From an uncultured Acidobacteriota bacterium (lineage in GTDB: Bacteria; Acidobacteriota; Thermoanaerobaculia; UBA5066), in assembly GCA_903845115.1 (NCBI GenBank), contig CAIMWE010000063.1:1-64000 (forward strand): DNA of 64,000 bases, in the 5' to 3' direction. The notes under the pieces were generated by a model. The model was not told the origin of the DNA and searched no databases. It worked only from the letters and a program-made list of their open reading frames with translations. Position 1 is the stretch's first letter. The number at the start of each line of letters is the position of its first letter. A program made the translations under genes and the position numbers. Below are positions 35,940-44,823 of the stretch, one piece after another.

Positions 35940-37171
35940 CCCCGGCGGCGGACGGTTCGGCCGGCCCCGACCTCTCCCAGGCCCTCCTCGAGAGCGAGGA
36001 GAAGTTCCGGATCCTCGCCGAGAACGCCTCCGTGGGAGTCCTGGTCCGGCATCCCGGCGAGTCCCACTACGTCAACCAGGCCATTTCCGAGATCTTCGAG
36101 TCGACCCGGGAGGAAATGGTCACTCCCGGCTTCCTGGAAGGGCTCATCCATCCCGAGGACCTCCCGAACGTGCAGGACAAGGTCCGGCGGATTCGCAGCG
36201 GCGACCTCGACGCCGCCCACTTCTTCATCAGGGCCCGCCTAAGGTCCGGGTGCGTCCGGCCGCTCGAGATCTTCGCGTCCCGCCTCGTCTACTCGAAGGG
36301 GAGCGCCACCCTCCTGATCGTCATGGACCGGACGGAGCAGCAGCGGCTCGAGGAGGAGATCCGACAGAAGAACCTCCAGCTCGCGGAGCAGGCGGCGAGC
36401 CTGGAGAAACGCGTGATCGACGAGGTGGCGAAGCGGGCAGCCCGCGAGGCGGTCCTCCAGGGGCAGGCGAAGATGGCCGCGATGGGAGAGATGCTCGCCG
36501 CCATCGCCCACCAGTGGCGCCAGCCGGTCTCGACGCTCGGGATGGTCCTTCAGAACCTCGTCACCGAGAGCCGTGCCGGGGGCCTCGACGCCGCCAGGCT
36601 CGAGTCGGCCGTCGGGAAAGCCCGGCAGCAGCTCGGGTTTCTCTCCCAGACGGTCACCAGCTTCCTCTCCTTCTACCGTCCGGACCGAGGGTCGGTTGGA
36701 ATCGACCTCGTTCCGCTCCTCCTCGAGACCGCCTCGCTCCTGAAGGCGCAGCTCGACTACAACTTCGTCGACCTGCGGCTCGACACCGGGGCCGAGATCG
36801 ACGGGGAGTCCCTGTGGGTGCTCGGGCGTCCGAACGACCTGAAGCAGGTGATCGTCATCCTCCTGCAGAACGCCAAGGACGCCATCCTCGCGCGGCGGGC
36901 GGCGGACCCGAATACACCGTCCCTCGTCGACGTTCGCGTCCGCCCCGACGGCTCCTCGATCCGGGTCGAGGTCGAGGACACCGGCGGCGGGATTCCCCCC
37001 GAGATCCTCCCCCGGATCTTCGAGCCCTACTTCTCGACGAAGCCGCAGGGGACCGGAATCGGACTCTCCCTCGCCCGGAGCCTCGTCGAGGCGAGCCTCG
37101 GGGGAACTCTCTCGGCGTCGAACGGCCCGCTCGGGGCGCTCTTCACGATCCTCCTGCCTCCGGCTGGGTAG
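35936..37171 (+). CDS. PAS-domain sensor histidine kinase
   Basis: PAS region, H-box MLAAIAHQWRQPVSTLGMVLQNL, DTGGGIPPEILPRIFEPYFSTKPQGTGIGLSLA; GTG start overlapping the regulator stop. Confidence 0.92.
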   Translation: MTPAADGSAGPDLSQALLESEEKFRILAENASVGVLVRHPGESHYVNQAISEIFESTREEMVTPGFLEGLIHPEDLPNVQDKVRRIRSGDLDAAHFFIRARLRSGCVRPLEIFASRLVYSKGSATLLIVMDRTEQQRLEEEIRQKNLQLAEQAASLEKRVIDEVAKRAAREAVLQGQAKMAAMGEMLAAIAHQWRQPVSTLGMVLQNLVTESRAGGLDAARLESAVGKARQQLGFLSQTVTSFLSFYRPDRGSVGIDLVPLLLETASLLKAQLDYNFVDLRLDTGAEIDGESLWVLGRPNDLKQVIVILLQNAKDAILARRAADPNTPSLVDVRVRPDGSSIRVEVEDTGGGIPPEILPRIFEPYFSTKPQGTGIGLSLARSLVEASLGGTLSASNGPLGALFTILLPPAG

Positions 37172-37219
37172 GCAAAACGCTCACCCCTCCGGCCGATCGG
37201 TAGGCAAGACGCCCACCCC
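37167..37219. repeat. Two imperfect ~21-bp direct repeats, period 32 bp
   Basis: ggtaggcaaaacgctcacccc and ggtaggcaagacgcccacccc directly after the kinase gene. Confidence 0.75.
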
Positions 37220-37518
37220 GCTTCCGGAGGATCGAGCTTCCCCGCTCCCGACCCGGGTACCGGGCGGACCCTCGATCCGGCGCTGAACTCCTGAAGTGCC
37301 AGGGACTTACCTCCCGATCAGCCCTGGCCGGTCCTCTCCCGTCGCCGGGACGGGTGTCGCTGGCCTGTCTCCTGCACTGCACCCGGAAGCGGTGACGCGC
37401 TGGAGGCGGAGCGATCAGGTTCGACTTCGGAGGGAACGGGCGGGAGCGACGGCCCCGGGTTTGTCCGTCAAGGGCCGGTTCGCGGCTCAGGATCGCCTGC
37501 ACCGTCGGGCTCGTCCTG

Positions 37519-38355
37519 ATGGCGCTGGCGGTGCCGGCAGCGGCCGACGAGGCGAGGGACTTCCTGAACGTCCCGAGCGGCTCCTGGTACCCGGCCTACT
37601 ACCTGGTCCTCGCCGAGACCCGCTCTCCCGACGGGAGAACGGTCATCGACAGCACGACCAACCTCTTCCGGGTCACCAACACGCTGAACGTCTTCGGAAG
37701 GACGGGAGGCTGGAACCTCATCGTCCCCCTCCAGACGCTCTCGCTCTCGTACGACGGCGACACCGGCTCCCGGAAGACGAACGTCGGCGACCCGAAGTTC
37801 GTCTTCGACGTGAACCTCTTCGGCGCGCCCGCCCTCACCCGAGAGGAGTTCCGGTCCTACGTCCCCCAGCCGTACGCCAGCCTCCACGTCGCCGTCACCG
37901 CCCCCCTCGGGGCCTACGACCCGAAGGCGGCCCTGAACGCGGGAAGCAACCGCTGGACGATCACCCCCGAGGTCAACTACAGCTGGACCCCGAACGCCGG
38001 GAAGAGCTGGCTGGAGTTCTACTTCAAGCCGACCTTCTACACGGAGTTCCGGAACTACGCCGGGTCCAAGACGATGACCCAGGACGTGCAGCTCGACCTC
38101 GAGGGGCACGCGAGCCACGACCTCGCCCGCTGGGTCTGGGCCGCTCTCGACGTCTTCTACAACGTCGGCGGCGAGACCACCGTCGACGGCGTCCGGCAGC
38201 ACAACGGCGACAGCACCTTCAGTCTCGGAGCCACCGCCAACTTCATCCTGTGGCCGCACGGAAAGGTGCAGCTTGCCTACCGGGAACCCGTCTCCTCTCC
38301 GAGCGACATCTCCCGGACACGCACCTTCATGCTCTACGTCGCCCACCTCTTCTGA
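37519..38355 (+). CDS. Outer-membrane beta-barrel protein, MetA-pathway-of-phenol-degradation-like
   Basis: ...AVPAAADEARDFLNVPSGSWYPAYYLVLAETRSPDGRTVIDSTTNLFRVTN, alternating amphipathic strands, C-terminal F. Signal peptide extends upstream of the first ATG. Confidence 0.6.
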   Translation: MALAVPAAADEARDFLNVPSGSWYPAYYLVLAETRSPDGRTVIDSTTNLFRVTNTLNVFGRTGGWNLIVPLQTLSLSYDGDTGSRKTNVGDPKFVFDVNLFGAPALTREEFRSYVPQPYASLHVAVTAPLGAYDPKAALNAGSNRWTITPEVNYSWTPNAGKSWLEFYFKPTFYTEFRNYAGSKTMTQDVQLDLEGHASHDLARWVWAALDVFYNVGGETTVDGVRQHNGDSTFSLGATANFILWPHGKVQLAYREPVSSPSDISRTRTFMLYVAHLF

Positions 38356-38379
38356 GGGCCGTCGAGAAAGGACGCGATG

Positions 38380-39297
38380 ATGAACAGCACCATCCGAGAA
38401 CCCGCGAGGGGTCGACTGACGAACTTCCGCCCCGACGGAGCGACCGGACCGAATCGGGTGCTCCTGGGGCTGATGTCCCTCTTCCTCCTCGCCTTCCTCT
38501 ACATGGTGGTCCGCGCTTTTCTCGGGCACTCCCTTCACCTTCCCGGCATACCGGGCGGGCCCTACGGCAAGCTCGTACCCCCTCTAGGCTTCGCCTTCCT
38601 CTACCTCTCCTACACGAGGGGGTTCCGCAGCTCCCTCTTCCTCGTCGCCTTCGCCGCCGTGTTCTGCTGGCTGGCCGAGGAGTGCAGCGTCCACAACGGC
38701 TTCCCCTTCGGCCACTACTACTACTCCGACATGCTCGGCTACAAATTGGACGTCGTGCCGATCACGATCGGCCTCAACTACTTCTGGATCTACATCCTCC
38801 CCGGCCTCGTGGTCGCGAACCTGATCGTCCAGGGGAACCTTTCGGGCTCGGGCGGCGGGCTCGGCCGGCTCCTCTTCACGTCGTTCGTCGCGAGCGTCCT
38901 CGTCTCCGGAATCGATATGGCCGTCGACCCCCTCGATGCCACCAAGCTCTCCGAGTGGGTCTGGACGAAGAACAACTACACCGGCTACTACGGCATCCCG
39001 TACATGAACTACCTCGGCTACGTCCTCGTGATGACCCCCCTGTTCTTCGTCCACGGGGTGGTCGAACGGCGGATCGGCGCCTCCCCGCGCGGCCCCGTGA
39101 ACTGGCCCGTCGCCTCGCTCCCCCTCTTCTTCTATTTCCTCCTGTTCCTCCTCTACGGCATCCCGGCTCAGAGCGGAGTCTTCCTCGTCGCCTGCTTCAC
39201 GATGGGACTTCCCCTGGTCCTCGCCGTCGACCGCCTCGTGGGGTTCTTCGCGGGGCGCCACCTACCAGCGGACGAGCCGGCCGCCGCTCGCTCCTGA
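38380..39297 (+). CDS. COG2324 (CruF-like carotenoid biosynthesis) membrane protein
   Basis: Multipass; SGIDMAVDPLDATKLSEWVWTKNNYTGYYGIPYMNYLGYVL matches the DPVA...W.W...Y.GVP..NFLGW signature. Confidence 0.72.
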   Translation: MNSTIREPARGRLTNFRPDGATGPNRVLLGLMSLFLLAFLYMVVRAFLGHSLHLPGIPGGPYGKLVPPLGFAFLYLSYTRGFRSSLFLVAFAAVFCWLAEECSVHNGFPFGHYYYSDMLGYKLDVVPITIGLNYFWIYILPGLVVANLIVQGNLSGSGGGLGRLLFTSFVASVLVSGIDMAVDPLDATKLSEWVWTKNNYTGYYGIPYMNYLGYVLVMTPLFFVHGVVERRIGASPRGPVNWPVASLPLFFYFLLFLLYGIPAQSGVFLVACFTMGLPLVLAVDRLVGFFAGRHLPADEPAAARS

Positions 39298-39308
39298 TTG
39301 ATGTCCAG

Positions 39309-39557
39309 ATGATCCGATTCGACTACGAAGCTCACGGGGACGAGGGACGGCTGGTCCTCTTCGGGCCGCTCGGCGCCGAGCAGGCCCCCGAGCTCAAGCG
39401 GACGATCCGGCGCTGCCTGGCCTCCACTCCCCACCTCGTCCTCCGGGTCAACGACGGGGGACAGATGGACGAAGCGTGCCTGCGGGTCGTCGAGGCGTCC
39501 TTCGCCACCGGCAGGGTCCGGAGCACTCCAGAGAATGAGAGGAGCCCGCACTCGTGA
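39309..39557 (+). CDS. Small STAS-like protein
   Basis: MIRFDYEAHGDEGRLVLFGPLGAEQAPELKRTIRRCLASTPHLVLRVNDGGQMDEACLRVVEASF. Confidence 0.45.
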   Translation: MIRFDYEAHGDEGRLVLFGPLGAEQAPELKRTIRRCLASTPHLVLRVNDGGQMDEACLRVVEASFATGRVRSTPENERSPHS

Positions 39558-39646
39558 AGCTCGCCAGAGCCATTTCCCTCGCCACCGTCGTCGACCTCTC
39601 GAAGACTTCCACCGACCACGACGTCGTTCCTTCGGAAGCCCGTTGA
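39554..39646 (+). pseudogene. Remnant of an LDI-like gene 5' end (signal-peptide fragment)
   Basis: VKLARAISLATVVDLSKTSTDHDVVPSEAR*; 39533-39583 is 42/51 identical to 40552-40602 at the start of the LDI-like gene. Confidence 0.6.
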
Positions 39647-39695
39647 GCCGGGAGCGACAGGAGAAGCGAATGCCTAACCGGAAAGGAGCAGTCCC

Positions 39696-40535
39696 ATGAT
39701 CGTCGGAGGCGTCGACATCGGTTCCACCACCGCGAAGGCGGTCGTCCTGAGGGGTGACGAGATCATCCTCGGCACCATCCTTCGAGTCACGACCAAGCCG
39801 GAGCACACGGCGAACCTGGCCATGGAGGAGGCGCTGAAGAAGGCGGGCCTCTCCTCCGTCCAGGAGCTGGACTACGTCGTGGCCACCGGCTACGGCCGGC
39901 AGAAGACCACGTTCGCCAACGAGAACATCTCGGAGATCTCCTGCCACGCCCGCGGCGCCTGGCACGTCTGCCCGTCGGTCCGGACCATCATCGACATCGG
40001 TGGCCAGGACTGCAAGTCGATGTCCGTCACGGAGAAGGGAACCGTCGCCGGCTTCGAGATGAACGACCGTTGCGCCGCCGGTACCGGCCGCTTCTTCGAC
40101 GTCATGGCCAAGGTCCTGACGTGCGGCTACGACGGGATCTCGAGCCTCCAGAACGTCAGCGAGACCCCGGCCCACATCACGAGCCAGTGCAGCGTCTTCG
40201 CCGAGTCGGAAGTGATCTCGCTCGTCAACAACGACGTGCCGCTCGCCGACATCATCACCGGCATCAACCTGTCGGTCGCCGGGCGCGCCGGGGGCCTCCT
40301 GAGACGGGTCGGCGTGAAGTCCGACGTCGTCATGACCGGGGGGTGCTCCAGGAACGCCGGCCTGATCCACGCGCTGGAGAAGGCGCTCGGCGTCCCGATC
40401 CTGATGCTCCCGGTGGACCCGCAGTTCATGGGCGCCGTCGGCGCCGCGGTCTTCGCCCGGGACAAGGCGACCGCGGCGAAGGCCGTGCCGGTCGCGACGC
40501 AACCGGCGAAGGAGGCCAGCCATGGGACTGTCTGA
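39696..40535 (+). CDS. 2-hydroxyacyl-CoA dehydratase activator (BadF/BadG/BcrA/HgdC ATPase family)
   Basis: VGGVDIGSTTAKAVVL, IIDIGGQDCKSM, MNDRCAAGTGRFFDVMAKVL, ITSQCSVFAESEVISL. Confidence 0.92.
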   Translation: MIVGGVDIGSTTAKAVVLRGDEIILGTILRVTTKPEHTANLAMEEALKKAGLSSVQELDYVVATGYGRQKTTFANENISEISCHARGAWHVCPSVRTIIDIGGQDCKSMSVTEKGTVAGFEMNDRCAAGTGRFFDVMAKVLTCGYDGISSLQNVSETPAHITSQCSVFAESEVISLVNNDVPLADIITGINLSVAGRAGGLLRRVGVKSDVVMTGGCSRNAGLIHALEKALGVPILMLPVDPQFMGAVGAAVFARDKATAAKAVPVATQPAKEASHGTV

Positions 40536-40536
40536 A
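40503..40536. repeat. 34-bp direct repeat flanking the LDI-like gene, copy 1
   Basis: ccggcgaaggaggccagccatgggactgtctgaa; 33/34 identical to 42366-42399. Confidence 0.95.
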
Positions 40537-40572
40537 CCTTCGCCAACCCCGGAAAGAGAGGGGCCAGCAATC

Positions 40573-42336
40573 ATGAAGCTCTCCAGAGCCATTCCCTTCG
40601 CAGCCTTCGCCATCGCAGCGGTCCTGGCAGCCGCCCCTGCCTTCTCCGCGGCCGTCCCGCCCTCCTACCCTTCGGCTGACGAGAAGGAGTGGGGGCAGCT
40701 CCAGTGGGTGCTGAAACTGGCGGACCAGGATATTGCCGACTTCAGCAATTTTCAGTCCGTGGACGAGCAGGGCATCAGTGCAAGCCGTTACTCCGTCGCG
40801 TTTGCGGCCTATTTCCTGGCTGCCGAGCAGTACCACAAGTTCCCGGCCTGGCGCGATACGATTCAACCTGCGTTCGATCGCATCAACAAGAAGATGCTCG
40901 AAAAGAAAGTCTGGGGATACTGGGCTCACGAGAGCCTGGGAATCACGAAATTCGAGCCGAAGATGGACCGCCCCTATCCGGAGAATGCGGACCCTGTCTC
41001 CCTGGGAAACATCATGTATTCCGGGCATCTGGGACAGATGATCAATCTCTACCAGATGCTCTACAACGACAGGACCTGGGACGCGCCCGGCTCCATCGTC
41101 TTCAAGCAGTCCGACACCGTCTCGTTCGTTTACAACAACAAGAGCCTTCAGGACGTCATGTTCCTGCAGTTGATCAGCAATCCGGTCCCCGGCATCGAGT
41201 GCGAGCGCAACGCCATCTTTCCCGTTTGCAATCTCCATCCCATGCTCAGCTGGAAGCTGTACGACCAGATGCATGGCACGCGCTATTTCGCCGCCGCCCA
41301 GCCGCTCTTCGACGAGTTCTTCGCCTCGAAGTTCGTCGACCCCAAGACGCACAGCTACGCCATCATCTATCTCATCAAGCAGGGCCTCGTGTTCTCCTCG
41401 TGGAGCCCCCGGTACGGCAACAAGATGGACCCCATGATTCAAGGCCTGGTCGAGAAGGGCGCCAATTTCAACTCGGCGAGCATCGACGGCTGGCTCGGCA
41501 CCTTCATGCACGCCTGGAACCCCAAGCTGATCGAAGAGCTCTGGCCCTATCGAAAAGCCTTCCAGGTGAAGACAAGTCCGGACGGCTCCGTCGATCTCCG
41601 AAAGGACGATTTCGCGCCCGACGCCTACTGGGGGTTCTTCACCATGGGGGTCGCCGAGATGGGTGACGCGCCGTTGCTGAAGGCCCTGCACGCGGCTGCC
41701 GACAAGGAGCTGTCGCCCGTGTGGATCGGCGACACGTATCACTATCCATTCATCGACAAGACCCCGACCATCAATCTGGCGGCGGCCGATTCCGAGACCA
41801 AGCCGGCGCCGGCGGAACAGAAAGCACCCGCACCGAGCTCGGTCATGTCAGCGGATTCCGTCAAGACGGAGCCGGCCAAGGCGGATGCCAAGGGCGGTCT
41901 CTGCTGCGCCGGCCAGTTGCGGACGCCAGAGGATGGCAACGTCTGCAACATGAAGACCTGGCCGCAGCATTCCGATCTCGTGGATCGCCAGATCGCGCTG
42001 TCGCGGGCGCTGCCCAAGAACGGCATGTGGACCATGCACAACAAGCCCTTTGACGCCGAGCACTTTTCCGAGCCTGCGATCACCGGGGTCGACGTCAGGA
42101 AGACGGCCCTGAAACGGGCGATCTACGACCGTTCGAAGTCGGCGCTCATCGTCTCGACGATGCCCGCCAGATCCAAGGCGGCGGCGGGTGGGTTCAAGAT
42201 CGTCAACCTCGATCCGACCAGGAGATACCAGCTGACGGTCGACGGCAAACCGGATGCGGTCTTGAACGGAGTCAAGGAATTCCTGGTGACTCTCGACGGC
42301 ACGAAGGCGCACGACGTGATCCTCGCCCGGAAATGA
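40573..42336 (+). CDS. Secreted linalool dehydratase/isomerase (LDI)-superfamily protein with C-terminal extension
   Basis: Signal peptide MKLSRAIPFAAFAIAAVLAAAPAFSA; NIMYSGHLGQMINLYQML (LinD NIMYKGHLNLMYGLYQLV); NPVPGIECERNAIFPVCN (LinD NPFAGIVCEPDNYFVQCN) with the C-x8-C spacing kept. Confidence 0.78.
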   Translation: MKLSRAIPFAAFAIAAVLAAAPAFSAAVPPSYPSADEKEWGQLQWVLKLADQDIADFSNFQSVDEQGISASRYSVAFAAYFLAAEQYHKFPAWRDTIQPAFDRINKKMLEKKVWGYWAHESLGITKFEPKMDRPYPENADPVSLGNIMYSGHLGQMINLYQMLYNDRTWDAPGSIVFKQSDTVSFVYNNKSLQDVMFLQLISNPVPGIECERNAIFPVCNLHPMLSWKLYDQMHGTRYFAAAQPLFDEFFASKFVDPKTHSYAIIYLIKQGLVFSSWSPRYGNKMDPMIQGLVEKGANFNSASIDGWLGTFMHAWNPKLIEELWPYRKAFQVKTSPDGSVDLRKDDFAPDAYWGFFTMGVAEMGDAPLLKALHAAADKELSPVWIGDTYHYPFIDKTPTINLAAADSETKPAPAEQKAPAPSSVMSADSVKTEPAKADAKGGLCCAGQLRTPEDGNVCNMKTWPQHSDLVDRQIALSRALPKNGMWTMHNKPFDAEHFSEPAITGVDVRKTALKRAIYDRSKSALIVSTMPARSKAAAGGFKIVNLDPTRRYQLTVDGKPDAVLNGVKEFLVTLDGTKAHDVILARK

Positions 42337-42365
42337 AGGCGACGGACGCGTCGGTCGTGGCCCGG

Positions 42366-42399
42366 CCGGCGAAGGAGGCAAGCCATGGGACTGTCTGAA
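42366..42399. repeat. 34-bp direct repeat flanking the LDI-like gene, copy 2
   Basis: ccggcgaaggaggcaagccatgggactgtctgaa; includes a vestigial activator C-terminus (RPAKEASHGTV*) and the real dehydratase start codon. Confidence 0.95.
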
Positions 42400-43536
42400 A
42401 CCTCACCCACGTTCCGGGACCTCGCCCGGATCGCCGGAACTCTCCGGAATCCCCGCGTCGACTCCTGGAAGAGCGGCGGCGGGAAGGTGATGGGGTACTA
42501 CTGCTCCTTCATCCCCGAGGAGATCTTCGTCGCCGCCGGCCTCCTCCCCTTCCGGATCCGGGGGACCGGGAGCCAGGGAACGGAGCTGGCCGACCAGTAC
42601 TACACCCAGGTCAGCTGCACCTTCCCCCGCCACTCGTTCGACCAGGCGCTCCGCGGCGAGTTCGACTTCCTCGACGGGCTGGTCGTCGGGACATCGTGCG
42701 ACACGATCCGGCACACCTTCGACAACTGGAAGCACGCCGGCCTGAAGACCCCCTTCACCTACCTGCTCCACCGCCCTCACGTCACCGGCGAGCTGCAGGT
42801 CGACTACTACCGGCGGCAGCTCGAGAAATTGAAATCGGCCGTCGAGGAGCACTTCGCCGCCCGGATCACCGACGAGAAGCTCTGGGAGGCCATCGAGCTC
42901 TGCGACGAGACGCGTCGCCTCCAGCAAGAGCTCTACGCCCTCCGGAAGGTCCCCAACCCCGCGATCACCGGGTCGGAGACCGTCGCGGTGATGGTCGCCG
43001 GCGCCTCGATGCCGAAGACCGACTACAACGCGGCCCTCCGGACGCTTCTCGCCGAGCTCGGGACTGCCCCCGGGGGCGGGAAGGCGGGTGCGGCCCGGCT
43101 GATGATCGCCGGCTGCGCCCACGACGACCCGAGCCTCTGCGCGATCGTCGAGGCCGAGGGAGGAATCGTCGTCACCGACTTCACCTGCTTCGGCGGGAAG
43201 GTGATGCTCGAGTCCATCGGTCCCCGCAGCGGGGATCCCCTTCTCGCGCTGGCCCGGTACGGAGTCCTCGACCGCCCCTTCTGCCCGAAGATCGGCGGAG
43301 CCCACCCGATGAGGAAGCAAGCCGTGCTGGACATGGTTCGCGACTTCAAGGTCGACGGCGTCATCGGCCAGGTCCTCGTCTCGTGCGACCCGTGGGGCGG
43401 CGAGATGTTCCTGCTCAAGGACGAGCTGAAGGAGGCCGGCATCCCGATGCTGAAGTTCGAGACGGACTACCTCCCCAGTTCCGTCGGCCAGCTGACCACG
43501 AGAGTCCAGGCGTTCCTCGAGACGGTCAGGAGGTGA
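42385..43536 (+). CDS. 2-hydroxyacyl-CoA dehydratase subunit (pair 1, first gene)
   Basis: GYYCSFIPEEIFVAAGLLPFRIRG, VVGTSCDTIRHTFDNW, GQVLVSCDPWGGEMF: three candidate cluster Cys. Confidence 0.88.
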   Translation: MGLSETSPTFRDLARIAGTLRNPRVDSWKSGGGKVMGYYCSFIPEEIFVAAGLLPFRIRGTGSQGTELADQYYTQVSCTFPRHSFDQALRGEFDFLDGLVVGTSCDTIRHTFDNWKHAGLKTPFTYLLHRPHVTGELQVDYYRRQLEKLKSAVEEHFAARITDEKLWEAIELCDETRRLQQELYALRKVPNPAITGSETVAVMVAGASMPKTDYNAALRTLLAELGTAPGGGKAGAARLMIAGCAHDDPSLCAIVEAEGGIVVTDFTCFGGKVMLESIGPRSGDPLLALARYGVLDRPFCPKIGGAHPMRKQAVLDMVRDFKVDGVIGQVLVSCDPWGGEMFLLKDELKEAGIPMLKFETDYLPSSVGQLTTRVQAFLETVRR

Positions 43537-43539
43537 ATC

Positions 43540-44808
43540 GTGAGTGACAAGGCCACGCAGATGACCATGACGACCCCTGCCCTCGCGAGCGACGCCGGGG
43601 TCTTCGACCAGCTCAACCGCGAGGCGAACGGGATCCTGGCGGAGCTGTTGCCGCAGAAGCTCCTGGAAGCGCCGAAGGGGGGAAAGCCCTTCGTCATCGG
43701 GAGCGACGAGGTCCTCCCCGAGATCGTCTCGGCGATGGACCTCTACTACAACATCCTGACCGTCACCGGGGCCACCGCCGCCGGGATGCCCGACGGCGCC
43801 CAGACCATCGATAAGGCGATCGAGATGGGGGTCGAGAGCCGGCTCTGCAACGCGGTCCGGTGCGCCATGTACTACCTCTACTCGCCCCTGATGCCGATGC
43901 CCGACGCCATCGTCACGACGAACTCCCCCTGCGACGCCGTCGACACCCTCGGCATCATGATGGACAACTACAAGCCGTGGGCCCACGTCCCGAAGTTCCA
44001 CCTCGACGCGCCGCACGGCCGCGAGGAGGAGGACTTCGTCTACTTCGGCAAACAGCTGAAGGAGATGGTGCTCTTCCTCGAGAAGGCGACCGGCCGGAAG
44101 CTCGACCTGGGCCGCTTCCTGGCCCTCTGCGAGGAGTCCAACCGGCAGGGGGCCCTTCTGGCCGAATTCCAGGAGCTAAAGCGAGCCGTCCCGTGCCCGG
44201 TCGACCCCGACTGGGCGCGCCGCGGGTTCCGTCTCTCCCGGTGGATCCCTCCCGGCCGCCCCGAGGTGACCGACATCCTCCGCCGGCTCGTGGCCGCGAC
44301 CGAGGAGCGGGTGAAGGCGAAGCAGGGGATGGACGGCGTCGACGAGAAGATCCGGTTCCTCTGGTGGGACGTCTCCCCCGTCTGGGCGGGAAAGCTGTTT
44401 CCGCGGCTCGCGACGGAGCTGGGCGCCGTCTGCCTCATGGACTACTACTCCTACGCGGCTCCCTGGACCGTCATCGACACGACGAGCGAGGAGAGCGCCC
44501 TCCGGACATTCGGAAAGCGGTACCTGATCGACACCCCCATGACCCGGCAGGCCATGCACGGCGCCGACTTCTGGATCGAGGACGCGCTCCGGATCGTGAA
44601 GGAGTTCCGCCTCGACGCGGTCGTCATGCCGTGTCACATCGGGCACAAGGACCTGAACGCCTTCCCCAAGATCGCCCGCGACGCGTGCCGCGAGGCCGGT
44701 ATCCCGTTCCTCTTCCTCGGCTGCGACGTCTGGGACGAGCGGTACATGCCCCCCGACAAGGTCTTCGAGACGATGAAGACCTTCTTCCAGTCGGTCGGGC
44801 TCGCCTAG
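43540..44808 (+). CDS. 2-hydroxyacyl-CoA dehydratase subunit (pair 1, second gene)
   Basis: TTNSPCDAVDTLGIMMDNY, DAVVMPCHIGHKD, PFLFLGCDVWDERYM; GTG start. Confidence 0.87.
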   Translation: MSDKATQMTMTTPALASDAGVFDQLNREANGILAELLPQKLLEAPKGGKPFVIGSDEVLPEIVSAMDLYYNILTVTGATAAGMPDGAQTIDKAIEMGVESRLCNAVRCAMYYLYSPLMPMPDAIVTTNSPCDAVDTLGIMMDNYKPWAHVPKFHLDAPHGREEEDFVYFGKQLKEMVLFLEKATGRKLDLGRFLALCEESNRQGALLAEFQELKRAVPCPVDPDWARRGFRLSRWIPPGRPEVTDILRRLVAATEERVKAKQGMDGVDEKIRFLWWDVSPVWAGKLFPRLATELGAVCLMDYYSYAAPWTVIDTTSEESALRTFGKRYLIDTPMTRQAMHGADFWIEDALRIVKEFRLDAVVMPCHIGHKDLNAFPKIARDACREAGIPFLFLGCDVWDERYMPPDKVFETMKTFFQSVGLA

Positions 44809-44823
44809 GCGGAGAGCGACCGC

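Noticed and set aside
40522-40572. MGLSEPSPTPEREGPAI as N-terminal extension of the LDI-like protein
   Set aside because: This peptide is the duplicated dehydratase start; the signal peptide starts cleanly at ATG 40573.
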